A DNA stretch of 38,265 nucleotides, taken from IMG/VR virus record IMGVR_UViG_3300009488_000035, positions 1-38,265 of that record, one strand, 5' to 3'. Numbering within the stretch: the stretch's first letter is position 1; every line of letters begins with the position of its first letter. The notes under the pieces were generated by a model that did not search any database, was not told the origin of the DNA, and saw nothing but the letters and a program-made list of their open reading frames with translations. Of this stretch, positions 1 through 8,675 are shown piece by piece. Position numbers and translations under genes: made by a program. Source of the stretch: a virus.

Positions 1-275
1 CCCTGGATGTTCTGGCCAGCTTTCATGGCTGAGCCAAGATGCTGAATATACAAGAGACGCCCCGGGGAATCATCCTCAGTCGTCCGCTGAAGGAATGCCT
101 TGTCCTCTGAATGGTCATACCAGAAGAAAGAGTTATCGCCCTCATCGCCGAAGACTTTGAGATCGCAGTCGATCCCGCCTCCATCGTCTATGTTAAAAGC
201 GTCAATGAATGGCCGCCCTATCGTTCCAAATACTTCACGATTCAGCGCGCCTATGTCAACTTTCTGTACTGACAT
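1..275 (-). CDS. Virion-associated protein, N-terminal part, cut by the left window edge
   Basis: The start at 275 is well placed behind a GGAGG ribosome site 9 bases upstream. About 91 codons are visible before the edge, beginning MSVQKVDIGALNREVF and rich in Asp and Gly. I do not recognise a family. It follows the capsid gene and a small gene in the late operon, so a decoration or other virion role is likely but inferred. The fragment entering at the right edge lacks its N-terminus and is similarly Gly/Asp-rich, so the two may be one gene cut by linearising a circular genome. The frames differ by one base if the ends are joined directly. Confidence 0.7.
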   Translation of the reverse strand, partial: MSVQKVDIGALNREVFGTIGRPFIDAFNIDDGGGIDCDLKVFGDEGDNSFFWYDHSEDKAFLQRTTEDDSPGRLLYIQHLGSAMKAGQNIQ

Positions 276-309
276 TTTTCTATACCTCCATGCCCCCTGC
301 GATCATGTC

Positions 310-600
310 TCACATCGCAGATGACTCTATTTCCTGTCGTAATTGTGCTTTGGTCTTATTGGCTGCACTTGGGATCCCCAGACTCCGGGCTTTTTCCATA
401 AGCTCCTTTTTCCTCATCTCCTGGAGAGGCGTTTCTTTCTCTTCCACACCTATATACTTGCTGTATTCCTCAGCTTTCTTAGCAAGCTCCTCATCATCAA
501 CGATCTGAGTCTTGTTGCGAGGGAACCAAACTGCCTCCCCTGTCTTTGGATGTGGAACAATAACTAGCCGCCCGTGATTAGTGATCTCAAATCTACCCAT
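310..600 (-). CDS. Small late protein with C-terminal SAP/HeH-like helical motif
   Basis: A 96-residue protein that starts 10 bases after AAAGGTAGG. Residues 1-40 look like a short beta-rich domain (GRFEITNHGR, VWFPRNKTQIV). Residues 60-92 form a charged helix-extended loop-helix (MRKKELMEKARSLGIP then KTKAQLRQEIE), the pattern of HeH/SAP/Rho-N-like modules often found in small phage head proteins downstream of the capsid gene. That position suggests head completion or decoration, which is inference. It is separated from the capsid gene by about 70 bases that carry one copy of the dispersed palindrome. Confidence 0.75.
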   Translation of the reverse strand: MGRFEITNHGRLVIVPHPKTGEAVWFPRNKTQIVDDEELAKKAEEYSKYIGVEEKETPLQEMRKKELMEKARSLGIPSAANKTKAQLRQEIESSAM

Positions 601-635
601 TCCGACCTACCTTTCAATTCGATACGAGGGTTACT

Positions 636-667
636 TTTGCTCTCTTCGAAGCCTTGAGAGAAGCAAA
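636..667 (-). repeat. Dispersed palindromic element, copy 1 (reverse on +)
   Basis: This is a 32-base imperfect palindrome. On the minus strand its arms are TTTGCT(T)CTCT and AGAGAGCAAA around an 11-base loop, so the stem has 10 pairs with one bulged T. It begins 3 bases past the capsid stop codon (on the transcript) and ends about 36 bases before the next start. Here it is intergenic and could be a hairpin in the late mRNA. Confidence 0.9.
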
Positions 668-669
668 TC

Positions 670-1842
670 CTATAACACCTCGAGCCGCTTACATAAGACA
701 GCGGCGTGGACGTCACCGACGAATGTATCGATCCGCGTTGTGAAATGGTAATAATTCCCACGATCTTCAGGGGATCTCGCCGCTTCCATGATGAATTCCA
801 GGTGGATACCGACTCCGAAGTTGCCGTTTTTGGTCAGCACAGCATCAGTCAGATCGCCACCAGTCGTCGGAAAGCCTGACTGCAACGTTCCCTTGATTGC
901 GGCCGTATCTACCCACGCCTCTTTCTGAGCGTCTACCGTGTCGATCTTCATAGTGACAGGCATCAAGGGACAAGGAACGATTGGTATGCCATTTGCAGTT
1001 GTCAGCGTTCTCCCCATTACTTGCATATCACCAAGCTCCGTCCCGCGCTCCTGCAACTGCTCACAGTAATCGACGAGGATCTTGTCGTTTACGAAAAACC
1101 TGAGGTCAGCAAGGCCATCAGCGAGGTATTCGGAAGGCATTTCCTTATACATCCGCCCGAACTTGATCTCCTGGCCGAAGGGCTGTGTAGTTTTCGTTTC
1201 TACGATCCCCTTTGTCGTCGTGAGAGCGAAATCCGAAGCTCTGTCTGTGACGATATTCGAGGCGTCCAGGATGATGGTCGAGCCTGTCGAATCGTTCTCG
1301 TGGAGTTCGCCGCTTTGAGAATGATCCAGCCTGTAGCGCCAGCCATCCACCTCTCCCCTGGAATTATCTACCTCATAGCCATTCAGATCATGGGTATCCC
1401 CTAGCCAGCAGATTTGCTCCATCTCCCGGGCCATTCTCTTCTCTACCATACTGAACAGATGATTCTTGAACTCGGCAGCGGAGCCAATCGTGAGATCCTC
1501 GTAATCTCTGTCTTTGATCAGAAGACCTCCACGAAGCTCTTTGCTGGTCAGCAGGATCGTATCATGTGCGAACTGCGTCTTGATCTTCGTGGAATCGTAC
1601 TTCGCTTCAGGAACGAGAAAATCACCACTTCCCCAGGCGATCCCCCTGATGTTCTTCGTCCTGTATTTCATATTGACTTTTCGAGCGTAGTATTTCATGT
1701 TCGAGAGATCCCACGAGCGCTCGATAAAGCCAGCAGCTTCCTCTGGATTAAGCGTTATTGTCGGCAGTGTGAGCATTTTATTGATAGCAGCTTGAACGCT
1801 AAACTTTCCGCTACTATCCAGCAGATCTCTGTTGCTTAACAT
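670..1842 (-). CDS. Major capsid protein, HK97-fold type
   Basis: A 390-residue protein of typical length for an HK97-fold capsid subunit. It starts 10 bases after AGAGGTGAT. The N-terminal arm (ITLNPEEAAGFIERSWD) is followed by a core with DSTKIKTQFAHDTILL-type strands, a long spine-like helix at about 130-150 (SAAEFKNHLFSMVEKRMAREMEQ), and a P-domain-like C-terminal half ending CKRLEVL. The assignment rests on these features plus the fixed gene order portal, minor head, protease, scaffold, capsid. No obvious protease cleavage site was identified. Confidence in the role is high, while the exact family is less certain. Confidence 0.85.
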   Translation of the reverse strand: MLSNRDLLDSSGKFSVQAAINKMLTLPTITLNPEEAAGFIERSWDLSNMKYYARKVNMKYRTKNIRGIAWGSGDFLVPEAKYDSTKIKTQFAHDTILLTSKELRGGLLIKDRDYEDLTIGSAAEFKNHLFSMVEKRMAREMEQICWLGDTHDLNGYEVDNSRGEVDGWRYRLDHSQSGELHENDSTGSTIILDASNIVTDRASDFALTTTKGIVETKTTQPFGQEIKFGRMYKEMPSEYLADGLADLRFFVNDKILVDYCEQLQERGTELGDMQVMGRTLTTANGIPIVPCPLMPVTMKIDTVDAQKEAWVDTAAIKGTLQSGFPTTGGDLTDAVLTKNGNFGVGIHLEFIMEAARSPEDRGNYYHFTTRIDTFVGDVHAAVLCKRLEVL

Positions 1843-1913
1843 TTTCGATCACCTCTATTTTTGCAAAAGACATGGACATAGTATCATGTCTTAATTGTCA
1901 TACCTGAGGTAAC

Positions 1914-2852
1914 TTAGAGCGGAACACTCTTATAGTGATCAACCACCTCGTCCGCTCCAGCGCCTCCTGTCTCTTCAGCCTGTCTTGCTACGCCCGCGCT
2001 CTTTTCCACCACCTGGAGGCGATCCTCGATACCTTTCAGAGCTTCGAGTATCTTCGCGACACCTGGATCGGGATCTGGATCGGCATCTGTGCCTTCGGGT
2101 TTTTCACCGGGCTTTGGGTCTTCGCCTTTCTCCAGCTTCCCGATTCGCGCTGTGATGGCTTTCAACTTCTCCAGAATGGCCTCGGCGCCAGTCGGTTCCT
2201 TACCATCCTCTTTCTTCCCGCCGATGATCTCCGCTATAGCATCCAGAGCAGTTTTCAGAGCTGCCATTTCTTCATCTGAATACTTATTTGCAGGCGGATC
2301 GGTTTCCTCTTCAGCAGCAGGCTCCGCATCCAGATCTTTCAGGAAATGCCCGACAGCTTTCGATAGATCCGCCGGCATCTGGCCCTCATACTGGCTCAGA
2401 ATATTGAGCGAATCAATCGCCTCTTGATCCAGCTTCTTGAGCTGCGCTTCCGTTACGTCCTTCGCTGTGAGCGCTTTGATAAACGCGATCAGTTTTGCGT
2501 AATCCATTGTATTCCCCTCTGCTTTCGACAGATGATAGCTCGTCTCAAACCCATTCTCGGCGTCACTGGCTACGGTATAAGAGCAACTAACAGGATCGAT
2601 ATATAATTCCTCGTCATTGTCTGGCTTGAAATAGTTGAAATAGAAAGCTTTTAGGTCTTCGATTTCTTTACCATTCACCGTGAGCTTTGTACCCTCTAAG
2701 GTTCCGTCTGACTGAAGCCTTACATCCACCTCGGCTTTTTCGAGATCGCTTTTGAGGAACAAAAACTTTCTCTTGTTTGCTGGAGCGTCAACGACACTGA
2801 CCTCCTCAATATCTATCTGCAGCAGTTCCCCGCCTTCTTTCTTCAGCTTCAT
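1914..2852 (-). CDS. Probable capsid scaffold protein with XkdF-tail-like N-terminus
   Basis: A 312-residue, strongly acidic protein that starts right after GGAGGTAATT. Residues 12-35 (VSVVDAPANKRKFLFLKS) match the peptide usually seen near the end of XkdF-type prohead proteases, where the protein feeds into the scaffold. Residues about 115-312 are helical with Glu/Lys runs, Pro/Asp-rich linkers (DADPDPDPG) and coiled-coil stretches (LEKLKAITARIGKLEK; ILEALKGIEDRLQVVE), as expected of a scaffold. Here this protease-tail peptide opens a separate gene immediately downstream of the protease, so the classic protease-scaffold arrangement may have been split. The scaffold role is inferred from composition and position. 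Confidence 0.7.
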   Translation of the reverse strand: MKLKKEGGELLQIDIEEVSVVDAPANKRKFLFLKSDLEKAEVDVRLQSDGTLEGTKLTVNGKEIEDLKAFYFNYFKPDNDEELYIDPVSCSYTVASDAENGFETSYHLSKAEGNTMDYAKLIAFIKALTAKDVTEAQLKKLDQEAIDSLNILSQYEGQMPADLSKAVGHFLKDLDAEPAAEEETDPPANKYSDEEMAALKTALDAIAEIIGGKKEDGKEPTGAEAILEKLKAITARIGKLEKGEDPKPGEKPEGTDADPDPDPGVAKILEALKGIEDRLQVVEKSAGVARQAEETGGAGADEVVDHYKSVPL

Positions 2853-2972
2853 AATTACCTCCAGATCTTATATCGGCGGTCATATAAATCAGCATCGCCA
2901 CGCAAACGCATCGAGTTCGGTATTCAGCTTCCAGAAAAATCTTCCTGGAACTGTGAGCTCAATCGTATATGA

Positions 2973-3899
2973 TCAAACAGTCTCCTCTATGCGGAGCGCT
3001 TGCCCCGCCATAGAGTATCCTGTAAGTTCCCCTTTTTCGATCTGCTCCCAGACATCCTCATCCACAACTCTACTGGCCAGCATCCAGGAGCCTTTCTTGA
3101 TTGGCTCCTCTTCAATCTTATAATCGACAGGAGCTATAAAACTCTCCAGAACGCGTATCGAAGCGTCTGAACCTTCGTGATTGATCTTGTAAACCTGCTC
3201 GCTCTCCATGAAAGAATAGGCTGCTTCCCTGATCTCATCCTCATTAGCCCAATCGCCCTGCGAATCTTTCGTATCTGGCTCATAGACAATTCCCATAACG
3301 ATCCGCTCTGGATTCTTGTCGGCTTTCTGGACCCCGACGAATTTTACGAATTTAGAAAACTGCTTTTTATCTCCTGCCTTTTTGACTTCCTTTGCCGCCT
3401 CGAATTTCCCATCGTGATCTTTGCAATGGGCTCGAGCATCATCCGGATCCCACGTATCTTTATGATAGCGATATGCCTGCTCTGTCATAGATGTTTCGCC
3501 TTTGAGTTTCCCCATCAGGACGGAGTATTCCTTCCCATCGTGTTTACGTTTGGTCGTCCTGATAGATTTGTCCTTGAAAGCACTGGGAGATTTCAACTGG
3601 CAAGCGTGGAAGTTCGGATAAGGCTTTGATATGTCAACAGGCTCGCTCTTGCTCACTTCCTCTGCGACGATCCCGAATAACGTGCGATCAATCTCAGCAG
3701 GCAGGAAAGAAATATCCTGTTTCCGCATCTCGTCAGATACCAGCCGGTATATTTTCATAAAATCCTCTTGTTTGCAATCCGGCCAGTTGGGATCCATGAA
3801 ATACTTGTCATGCACTTGCACGCATCGGAGTCGCAAGGCATGAAGAGCTTTGACATCTAAACTATCAAGATCGGTTTTTTTCAATCTTTCGATCCTCAT
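2973..3899 (-). CDS. xkdF-like: Prohead protease, XkdF-like putative serine protease
   Basis: A 308-residue protein starting after GGGGGCATT. The C-terminal half carries the XkdF family pattern: RIVMGIVYEPDTKDSQGDW (about 195-215), then a His in YKINHEG (about 237), then SFIAPVDYKIEEEPIKKGSWM and a final GELTGYSMAG. The N-terminal 190 residues hold Cys/His-rich helices (KDHDGKFEAAKE) and may be a separate domain. The family cleaves scaffold and capsid arms during head maturation. It sits between the minor head gene and the scaffold. The start overlaps a small membrane-protein ORF by 35 bases. Confidence 0.8.
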   Translation of the reverse strand: MRIERLKKTDLDSLDVKALHALRLRCVQVHDKYFMDPNWPDCKQEDFMKIYRLVSDEMRKQDISFLPAEIDRTLFGIVAEEVSKSEPVDISKPYPNFHACQLKSPSAFKDKSIRTTKRKHDGKEYSVLMGKLKGETSMTEQAYRYHKDTWDPDDARAHCKDHDGKFEAAKEVKKAGDKKQFSKFVKFVGVQKADKNPERIVMGIVYEPDTKDSQGDWANEDEIREAAYSFMESEQVYKINHEGSDASIRVLESFIAPVDYKIEEEPIKKGSWMLASRVVDEDVWEQIEKGELTGYSMAGQALRIEETV

Positions 3900-4005
3900 A
3901 ATGCCCCCGTATCCTGTTTATTGCCTCTTCGATGAAAAGGTTCATACAATAACATCCCCACAAGATAACAGCAATTCCCCAGAGAAATGGAATAAGATAT
4001 GTCAT
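3865..4005 (-). CDS. Small one-helix membrane protein
   Basis: A 46-residue product starting at the ATG that follows GGAGATTTGCTT. A hydrophobic helix at residues 3-21 (YLIPFLWGIAVILWGCY) is followed by a basic cytoplasmic-type tail. Its 3' end overlaps the protease start by 35 bases, so the two are translationally linked. A small membrane protein in a head module is unusual. Holin-like or host-membrane functions are possible, but nothing in the sequence decides this. Confidence 0.6.
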   Translation of the reverse strand: MTYLIPFLWGIAVILWGCYCMNLFIEEAINRIRGHYEDRKIEKNRS

Positions 4006-4018
4006 AAGCAAATCTCCA

Positions 4019-4195
4019 TCAACTCTTTTTCTTAGCGTAATAGCGGGCAAGTTCCCTTTTTGCTCTGTTCAGTTCCTTGATCACTTTGTCCAGATCCTTG
4101 CTATCTCTAGTATGGAAATCTATCTTTACTACAGCAGTCCCGAAGTCAGTAAAGACCTGGCAATGATCAAATTTGACCATCTTTCTCACTGACAT
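4019..4195 (-). CDS. Small hypothetical protein
   Basis: The 58-residue start at 4195 is chosen because GAGGAG lies 8 bases upstream. The protein has a short beta-type segment (CQVFTDFGTAVVKIDFHTRD) and then a basic amphipathic helix (LDKVIKELNRAKRELARYYAKKK). No family is recognised. It lies between the minor head and protease genes in the late operon. Confidence 0.55.
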   Translation of the reverse strand: MSVRKMVKFDHCQVFTDFGTAVVKIDFHTRDSKDLDKVIKELNRAKRELARYYAKKKS

Positions 4196-4239
4196 AATTA
4201 CTCTCCTCATGCAGCGACCGCTGGCCTCCAGCCACATAT

Positions 4240-5022
4240 TCAGTTTGGATGCGCTGGAATCAAGCCACGCGCCTCGGCTATTGAGAATACTTTGCCATCA
4301 TTCGGGGCGCATATATCGCAAGCTGCCTCACCGCGTGTGAGCCATTCAGCATCGATCTCCGCCGCCTCATAAGCCTGTAGCGTTCCTTCAGAAACGGCGC
4401 GGGAAGTCTCCGTCCTGGCGATCATCACCGCTCGTCTTCGATGCAATCTCTTCTCATAGCTCCCAACGCTCCGATCTATTTGTGCTCTCGAATAATGCGG
4501 CTTCTGGATCAGTAATCGCTCCTCATAATTGGCAACAGAGATAACTTGCTTTTCTGTCAATCCCACCAGAGGCCTGATCCGCCTTCCAACTTGTGGCATA
4601 CTCTTCCCCGCATTCACTCCATCGCGGATTGCCCACCTGAGCGCGGTCTTCGTCTCTTCAGTCACCTCGCGGACCATATCGGCGGTGATCGTCTGAGCCA
4701 GTTCTACCGCCGCCGGGTTCAGCATATCGAATGAGAGCTTTATCCCTGCGATTCTATAGCCTTCAGTACCCGCATCCGCTATGGCTCTCAGAACCGTCGG
4801 CTTGATGATGATCTGCCCCTCGCTCTCGATAGCCATCCAATCAGTCAATTCCATCACGATAGTCTCTGCCTGGTCTTTGCGGATCATATTGCTGTTAATC
4901 CCTTTGATGATCTCGTTTCTCGTAAACTCCAGCCATTTACGCACTGCTATCCTGACTTTCTTTTCGTGCTCTTTTTGCAGCCGGAGCATTCTGGCGTTGT
5001 AATTATCCCGTTTCAGAATCAT
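4240..5022 (-). CDS. Minor head protein, SPP1 gp7 / Mu gpF family, ending at a UGA in its zinc motif
   Basis: A 260-residue protein starting after GGGGAAG and overlapping the end of the portal gene by 20 bases. It has a helical N-terminal half. The family core at about 195-260 contains MIARTETSRAVSEG, then the CxxC of EAACDICAPNDGKVF, and ends IPAHPN. In this family HPN is normally followed by CxC or CRC to complete a zinc-binding site. Here the next codon is TGA, and the same frame continues with ICGWRPAVAA before a second TGA at 4207-4209, exactly the expected family tail. Either a nonsense mutation has removed the last 11 residues, or the UGA is read through or recoded. The role is head morphogenesis at the portal vertex. 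Confidence 0.8.
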   Translation of the reverse strand: MILKRDNYNARMLRLQKEHEKKVRIAVRKWLEFTRNEIIKGINSNMIRKDQAETIVMELTDWMAIESEGQIIIKPTVLRAIADAGTEGYRIAGIKLSFDMLNPAAVELAQTITADMVREVTEETKTALRWAIRDGVNAGKSMPQVGRRIRPLVGLTEKQVISVANYEERLLIQKPHYSRAQIDRSVGSYEKRLHRRRAVMIARTETSRAVSEGTLQAYEAAEIDAEWLTRGEAACDICAPNDGKVFSIAEARGLIPAHPN

Positions 5023-6427
5023 CTTCCCCAATCTCCACAAGAGTCGCATCCATGTAATAACTATATCCGGTAGCGTAGGGCGTCTCTCCACGCTTTTCTC
5101 TATACTGGTTCGGAGTCATAGTTCCGGTTCGTATCCTGCCCATATCCTCTTCATGCTCGATTACCTCGTCCCTGATATCCAGATTCGTAAAAGACACCTC
5201 ATAAGAAGGGCAGTTAAGCCCGATAGCGAAGATATTATCAGACCATAGCTCCTCTATATCCCGCTGTAATGGCTCCACAACGCCGTTGATGTAGTTTGTT
5301 GTAAGCTCCGCCGCGACGTTCCCAGCGAGGCTCCCCTGGCGGATGGGCAGCCCAAGTCTGTATGGCGGCATCTTATATGCAACGAGAATATCCTGGTCGA
5401 TCAGCGTTCTCAGAATTCTGAATGAGCCTTCTCTGATTTCTACGGCGAGCTTATCAACTTTGATCTCGCAACCTTCAGGCGTATCTACTACCAGCGTAGA
5501 GTGAGCTTTATCAGCGCCTGTCAGAGAGTTCATATAATCTTTGACAATCGTGATGGAATCCGTATCATCCTCTCCCGTACCATCTTCCCATTCGCCTGTC
5601 AGAGTTACGAGACAAGCTGGGATCCCGCAATTAGTGAAAAACGAGAGATTATAGTCGCGTATTCCCAGCCCTGTGAGAATATCTCCAGTAGTAGGAAGCA
5701 TGTTCGGCACGCCATACCAGCGCGATTTTGGATAGTAGGTATGGTAGAAAATCAACTCATTAGCGCGCTGTTTGATGTTCAGTCCTGGCGACTCTTCGCC
5801 TGTTTTCGGGTCCAGGATTAGTGGGAGCCCTTTTCTCTCCTCTGCTTCAGGATCGTCTCCCATAGCGAATCGTGCGAACCATGCTTTATTGACATCTTTT
5901 CTCTGACAGAACTTTTTGCCTCCCTTATGCACCCAGAGATCCCCTGTCGGCATGTGGCGAACTTCTGAGACCTCGTTATCCATACGTCTGACAACCTGGA
6001 GAGCGGAGTTTCCCGTAACGCCCCAATCCATAATGAATGCCTTGTTTATCCGCCGGAAGGACATATCAGGATTAGGCCGTTTTATAAAAGCCATGATCTT
6101 ATCGTATTCAGCTTGATTCTCTGCCATATCCTCACGCGGCTTGACTGTCCAGCCCAATCCAGCGACATCAGTAGCGATCTGATCCACGCAAGCCCAGACC
6201 ATCACATTGCTTTCCCACATGAAATAAAAAGATGACGCAGGATAGGGATGTTTCGCCAGATTATCAGAGCCGATCCATTTTTCCTCATCAGGCAACTGCT
6301 GGTCGGCTTTCGTGATCTCCGCTTTCTCCAGGATGTTGTAAGGGAAAACGCCGCCAGATCGGGTCACAACAAACGCCCTGGCCTTCTTCGGCTTGACTGG
6401 CTCCTGTATTTGCTTCCTGAATTTCAC
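5003..6427 (-). CDS. Phage portal protein (PBSX-type)
   Basis: A 474-residue protein, normal length for a portal subunit. The start codon is GTG behind GGGGAGGG and overlaps the terminase stop (GTGA). The family pattern includes WACVDQIATDVAGLGW near the N-terminus, the stretch ELIFYHTYYPKSRWYGVP (about 233-250) typical of PBSX-type portals, DYNLSFFTNCGIPACL, and the C-terminal KMPPYRLGLP and TMTPNQYREKRGETPY. It forms the dodecameric DNA channel at the head vertex and docks the terminase. Gene order with terminase upstream and minor head protein downstream agrees. Confidence 0.9.
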   Translation of the reverse strand: MKFRKQIQEPVKPKKARAFVVTRSGGVFPYNILEKAEITKADQQLPDEEKWIGSDNLAKHPYPASSFYFMWESNVMVWACVDQIATDVAGLGWTVKPREDMAENQAEYDKIMAFIKRPNPDMSFRRINKAFIMDWGVTGNSALQVVRRMDNEVSEVRHMPTGDLWVHKGGKKFCQRKDVNKAWFARFAMGDDPEAEERKGLPLILDPKTGEESPGLNIKQRANELIFYHTYYPKSRWYGVPNMLPTTGDILTGLGIRDYNLSFFTNCGIPACLVTLTGEWEDGTGEDDTDSITIVKDYMNSLTGADKAHSTLVVDTPEGCEIKVDKLAVEIREGSFRILRTLIDQDILVAYKMPPYRLGLPIRQGSLAGNVAAELTTNYINGVVEPLQRDIEELWSDNIFAIGLNCPSYEVSFTNLDIRDEVIEHEEDMGRIRTGTMTPNQYREKRGETPYATGYSYYMDATLVEIGEDDSETG

Positions 6428-7710
6428 GCTGCTGCCCTCCCCTTGCGTCTGCTCTTCATAGTGTGATGCGCGTATCGCTCCGCATCCTGGCCGTGATCGT
6501 CTTCGTGAGCCATATCCTCTTTCGCCTTGTTCATCCAGACATACCCGGGCTTCTCAGTAATCGTGGAATATGGTTTCTTATTGATTACAAGCCGCTGATC
6601 TTTTTCCACCAGCGCATCAGCCATATAGAAGATTTTATCCTGCTCGTATTTATCATATACCGTTTGCTGGCCAGACATCCGGTCTTTTTTCGCGTGTATC
6701 GTCTTGATCTTATGCTCCCTAAGAGTCGCCATATCCTCAGCATCGTGATCGCAGATTGCGCGTGGCGCCATGGAGTCCTCTTTGCAGTATTTCAGAATCA
6801 GCGGAGCATGTGTGTTGACCGTTCTGTGAGTGTGATAGATCTCTCGATAGAGATACCATACATCAGATGGAGAGATAGCCCACCACTGACAATTGAAAGG
6901 ATTGTCGAATCCGAAATCTATCGAAAGTACGCGCTTCCAATCTTTCGGAATTGCTATGTGTCCGGTACGCGCCTGAAACTGTGGCCACGTCAGAACGTGC
7001 TTTGCAGGATCGAATGGATATACGAGTCCTTCTGCAGCTACCCATAATCCATCTTTGTACCTGAGCTTGTATATGCCTGTCAATTGATCCAGCCGTTCCA
7101 TGTAGCTCCTGGGCAACAGGTGTCTCAGTATGGTTCCTTTGATCGCCTCATATCCATCCCACTTTTCGACAAGGAAGCGCTTGTTTAGCCAATGAGCAGG
7201 CACGTCAGGATTGCTGATAAGCATACACTGATGAAAAGGGACGCCGGGCAAACGCAGGCACCTGGAGATTTTCTCCTCAAAATCATTTTCAGAGACCTCA
7301 CGCGCTTCCTCAACCACAACAAAACCATATTCGCGGGAGGCCAGCTTGTTGACATCATTAGCGGAATCCAGCCCGACGCCCCAGAACTCCGTGCCATTAT
7401 GCAGCCTTCTGAATAATTCCGTGTCGTTCTTATCTTTCACAAGCCCCGGATGAAGGACTTTATCAATAAACCATTTCCAGAGAGTGGCCTTCAGATCGAC
7501 GCGCTTCCTTCTCACAAGAGCGATACAGTTCCCCGGATACTTCCATCCTACAGCCAGAGCTTTCGCAGCCCCGATATGCGTCTTGCCAGTTCCCCATGCC
7601 CCCCAGAAAAACAAATTGAGCGCGATGTTCCTGAGCGCCTGTAGCTGGGCTCTGGATTCCGGCTTGAAATCGATCACTTTGTCTTGTGGCTGGATCACGG
7701 TTGTAGTCAT
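6424..7710 (-). CDS. terL: Terminase large subunit
   Basis: A 428-residue packaging motor. The Walker A motif GAWGTGKT lies at 37-44 and the Walker B segment VVVEE at about 131-135. The C-terminal nuclease shows the three acidic patches of RNase H-like terminases: SIDFGF, ICDHDAED and the final EDDHGQDAERY. The ribosome site is weak (CGGAAAA) and the start lies just after the stop of the small upstream gene, so translational coupling is likely. It cleaves concatemers and pumps DNA into the prohead with ATP. Confidence 0.93.
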   Translation of the reverse strand: MTTTVIQPQDKVIDFKPESRAQLQALRNIALNLFFWGAWGTGKTHIGAAKALAVGWKYPGNCIALVRRKRVDLKATLWKWFIDKVLHPGLVKDKNDTELFRRLHNGTEFWGVGLDSANDVNKLASREYGFVVVEEAREVSENDFEEKISRCLRLPGVPFHQCMLISNPDVPAHWLNKRFLVEKWDGYEAIKGTILRHLLPRSYMERLDQLTGIYKLRYKDGLWVAAEGLVYPFDPAKHVLTWPQFQARTGHIAIPKDWKRVLSIDFGFDNPFNCQWWAISPSDVWYLYREIYHTHRTVNTHAPLILKYCKEDSMAPRAICDHDAEDMATLREHKIKTIHAKKDRMSGQQTVYDKYEQDKIFYMADALVEKDQRLVINKKPYSTITEKPGYVWMNKAKEDMAHEDDHGQDAERYAHHTMKSRRKGRAAA

Positions 7711-7713
7711 GAA

Positions 7714-7977
7714 TTATTTTTCCGATGCTTCCATGCTGGATTGAATTGACCACTCTATGAATTCCGCCGCCAATTCAGCTTTAGATTTCAGCTTCCCAGG
7801 CGTGAGGTTGTCCTTGCTCACACACTGACATAGTAGATAGCGTTTCGTCACTACATCATAACCCTCATACCCGCGCCCGTAACATCGTTTACATTTCGGA
7901 TCCGGTCGCTCTTGCAATTCGAGCCAGTTGCCGGATTCCATAGCTGCTTCCAATTTGCGGAATCTTTCAACTGTCAT
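7714..7977 (-). CDS. Small zinc-ribbon protein between terminase subunits
   Basis: An 87-residue protein. The ATG at 7977 is preferred to the upstream GTG because GAGGAG is 8 bases away. The sequence CKRCYGRGYEGYD then LLCQCV forms a CxxC...CxC knuckle with the Gly pattern of DnaJ-type zinc repeats (residues about 28-53), and the rest is helical. Its position between small and large terminase genes suggests a packaging accessory role, but I know of no characterised match. Confidence 0.6.
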   Translation of the reverse strand: MTVERFRKLEAAMESGNWLELQERPDPKCKRCYGRGYEGYDVVTKRYLLCQCVSKDNLTPGKLKSKAELAAEFIEWSIQSSMEASEK

Positions 7978-7982
7978 GGTTG

Positions 7983-8399
7983 TCACTCCTCAGCATCTGG
8001 GAATGGATCATCACCCAGACCGACAAAATTGATAAATACGCGTCCTGGAGTATCGATCTCCAGCTTCATTTCCGGCTTCAATCCTGCGCGGTCCAGAATA
8101 TCCCGCGCCGCTCCCAGCTTGACGGCCTCCGTTTTCGCGTTCAGCATCAGCTCCTGGAGAACTGGCAACGCATCCAGCGCAAGCGAGATCATCCGCGACC
8201 TGGACAGATCAAAGAGCTCCTGTTTCTTCTGTTCCCAATAGGCTTGCACTTTTGGGATTGTCAAAAGTCTGCTTGCCTTCGATGCTGCAATGTCATCATT
8301 CTTTGGCTTATAGCCAGCATCTTTGTATGCCTGCGTATACGTCTTACCTTCCAGGAGCCCATTGATGAAAAGTATCTGACGGTTATTTATCTCCGGCAT
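7983..8399 (-). CDS. terS: Terminase small subunit
   Basis: A 138-residue protein. The start at 8399 follows GAGAGG. The N-terminal region INNRQILFINGLLEGKTYTQAYKDAGYK is the HTH DNA-binding pattern of the Terminase_2 family, followed by KASRLLTIPKVQAYWEQ and a helical oligomerisation region. It recognises the packaging site and recruits the large subunit. It overlaps the upstream small gene by 17 bases. Confidence 0.85.
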   Translation of the reverse strand: MPEINNRQILFINGLLEGKTYTQAYKDAGYKPKNDDIAASKASRLLTIPKVQAYWEQKKQELFDLSRSRMISLALDALPVLQELMLNAKTEAVKLGAARDILDRAGLKPEMKLEIDTPGRVFINFVGLGDDPFPDAEE

Positions 8400-8640
8400 C
8401 CTTGATCGCCTCTCGAAATCGCTTAGCAAGTCGCATCCGTGATTTCTGAATCGTCATGGATCCTGCGGCATATCCGACGGTTTTGATCAGTTCTGCGATG
8501 GTATTGATCTGGAGAGTGGTATGGATTCGGGGATTGTCAGGATGGAGCTCGATTTCTGAAAGCGGTAGTATCTCCGTATCCAGTTTTGCAACGAGTTCCT
8601 CGGTGGATTGGGCTGGCCTGCTAAATTTCGGGTTTGCCAT
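8383..8640 (-). CDS. First late-operon gene, small HTH-like protein
   Basis: An 85-residue protein. The ATG at 8640 was chosen because translation from an upstream start at 8772 would run through a strong hairpin and has no ribosome site; the 8640 site itself (GGTG) is weak. Residues about 30-85 are helical, with TLQINTIAELIKTVGYAAGSMTI resembling a HTH. It is directly upstream of the terminase small subunit, so it may be a packaging co-factor or late regulator. Confidence 0.55.
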   Translation of the reverse strand: MANPKFSRPAQSTEELVAKLDTEILPLSEIELHPDNPRIHTTLQINTIAELIKTVGYAAGSMTIQKSRMRLAKRFREAIKDAGDK

Positions 8641-8675
8641 TTTAACACCAGGATTGTTAAAACGGCTGGAAGGCA

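Noticed and set aside
4207-4242. A definite selenocysteine codon with SECIS in the minor head gene
   Set aside because: The palindrome after the UGA is short and lacks enough recognisable SECIS features, and no Sec machinery is in the window. It is kept only as one of several explanations.
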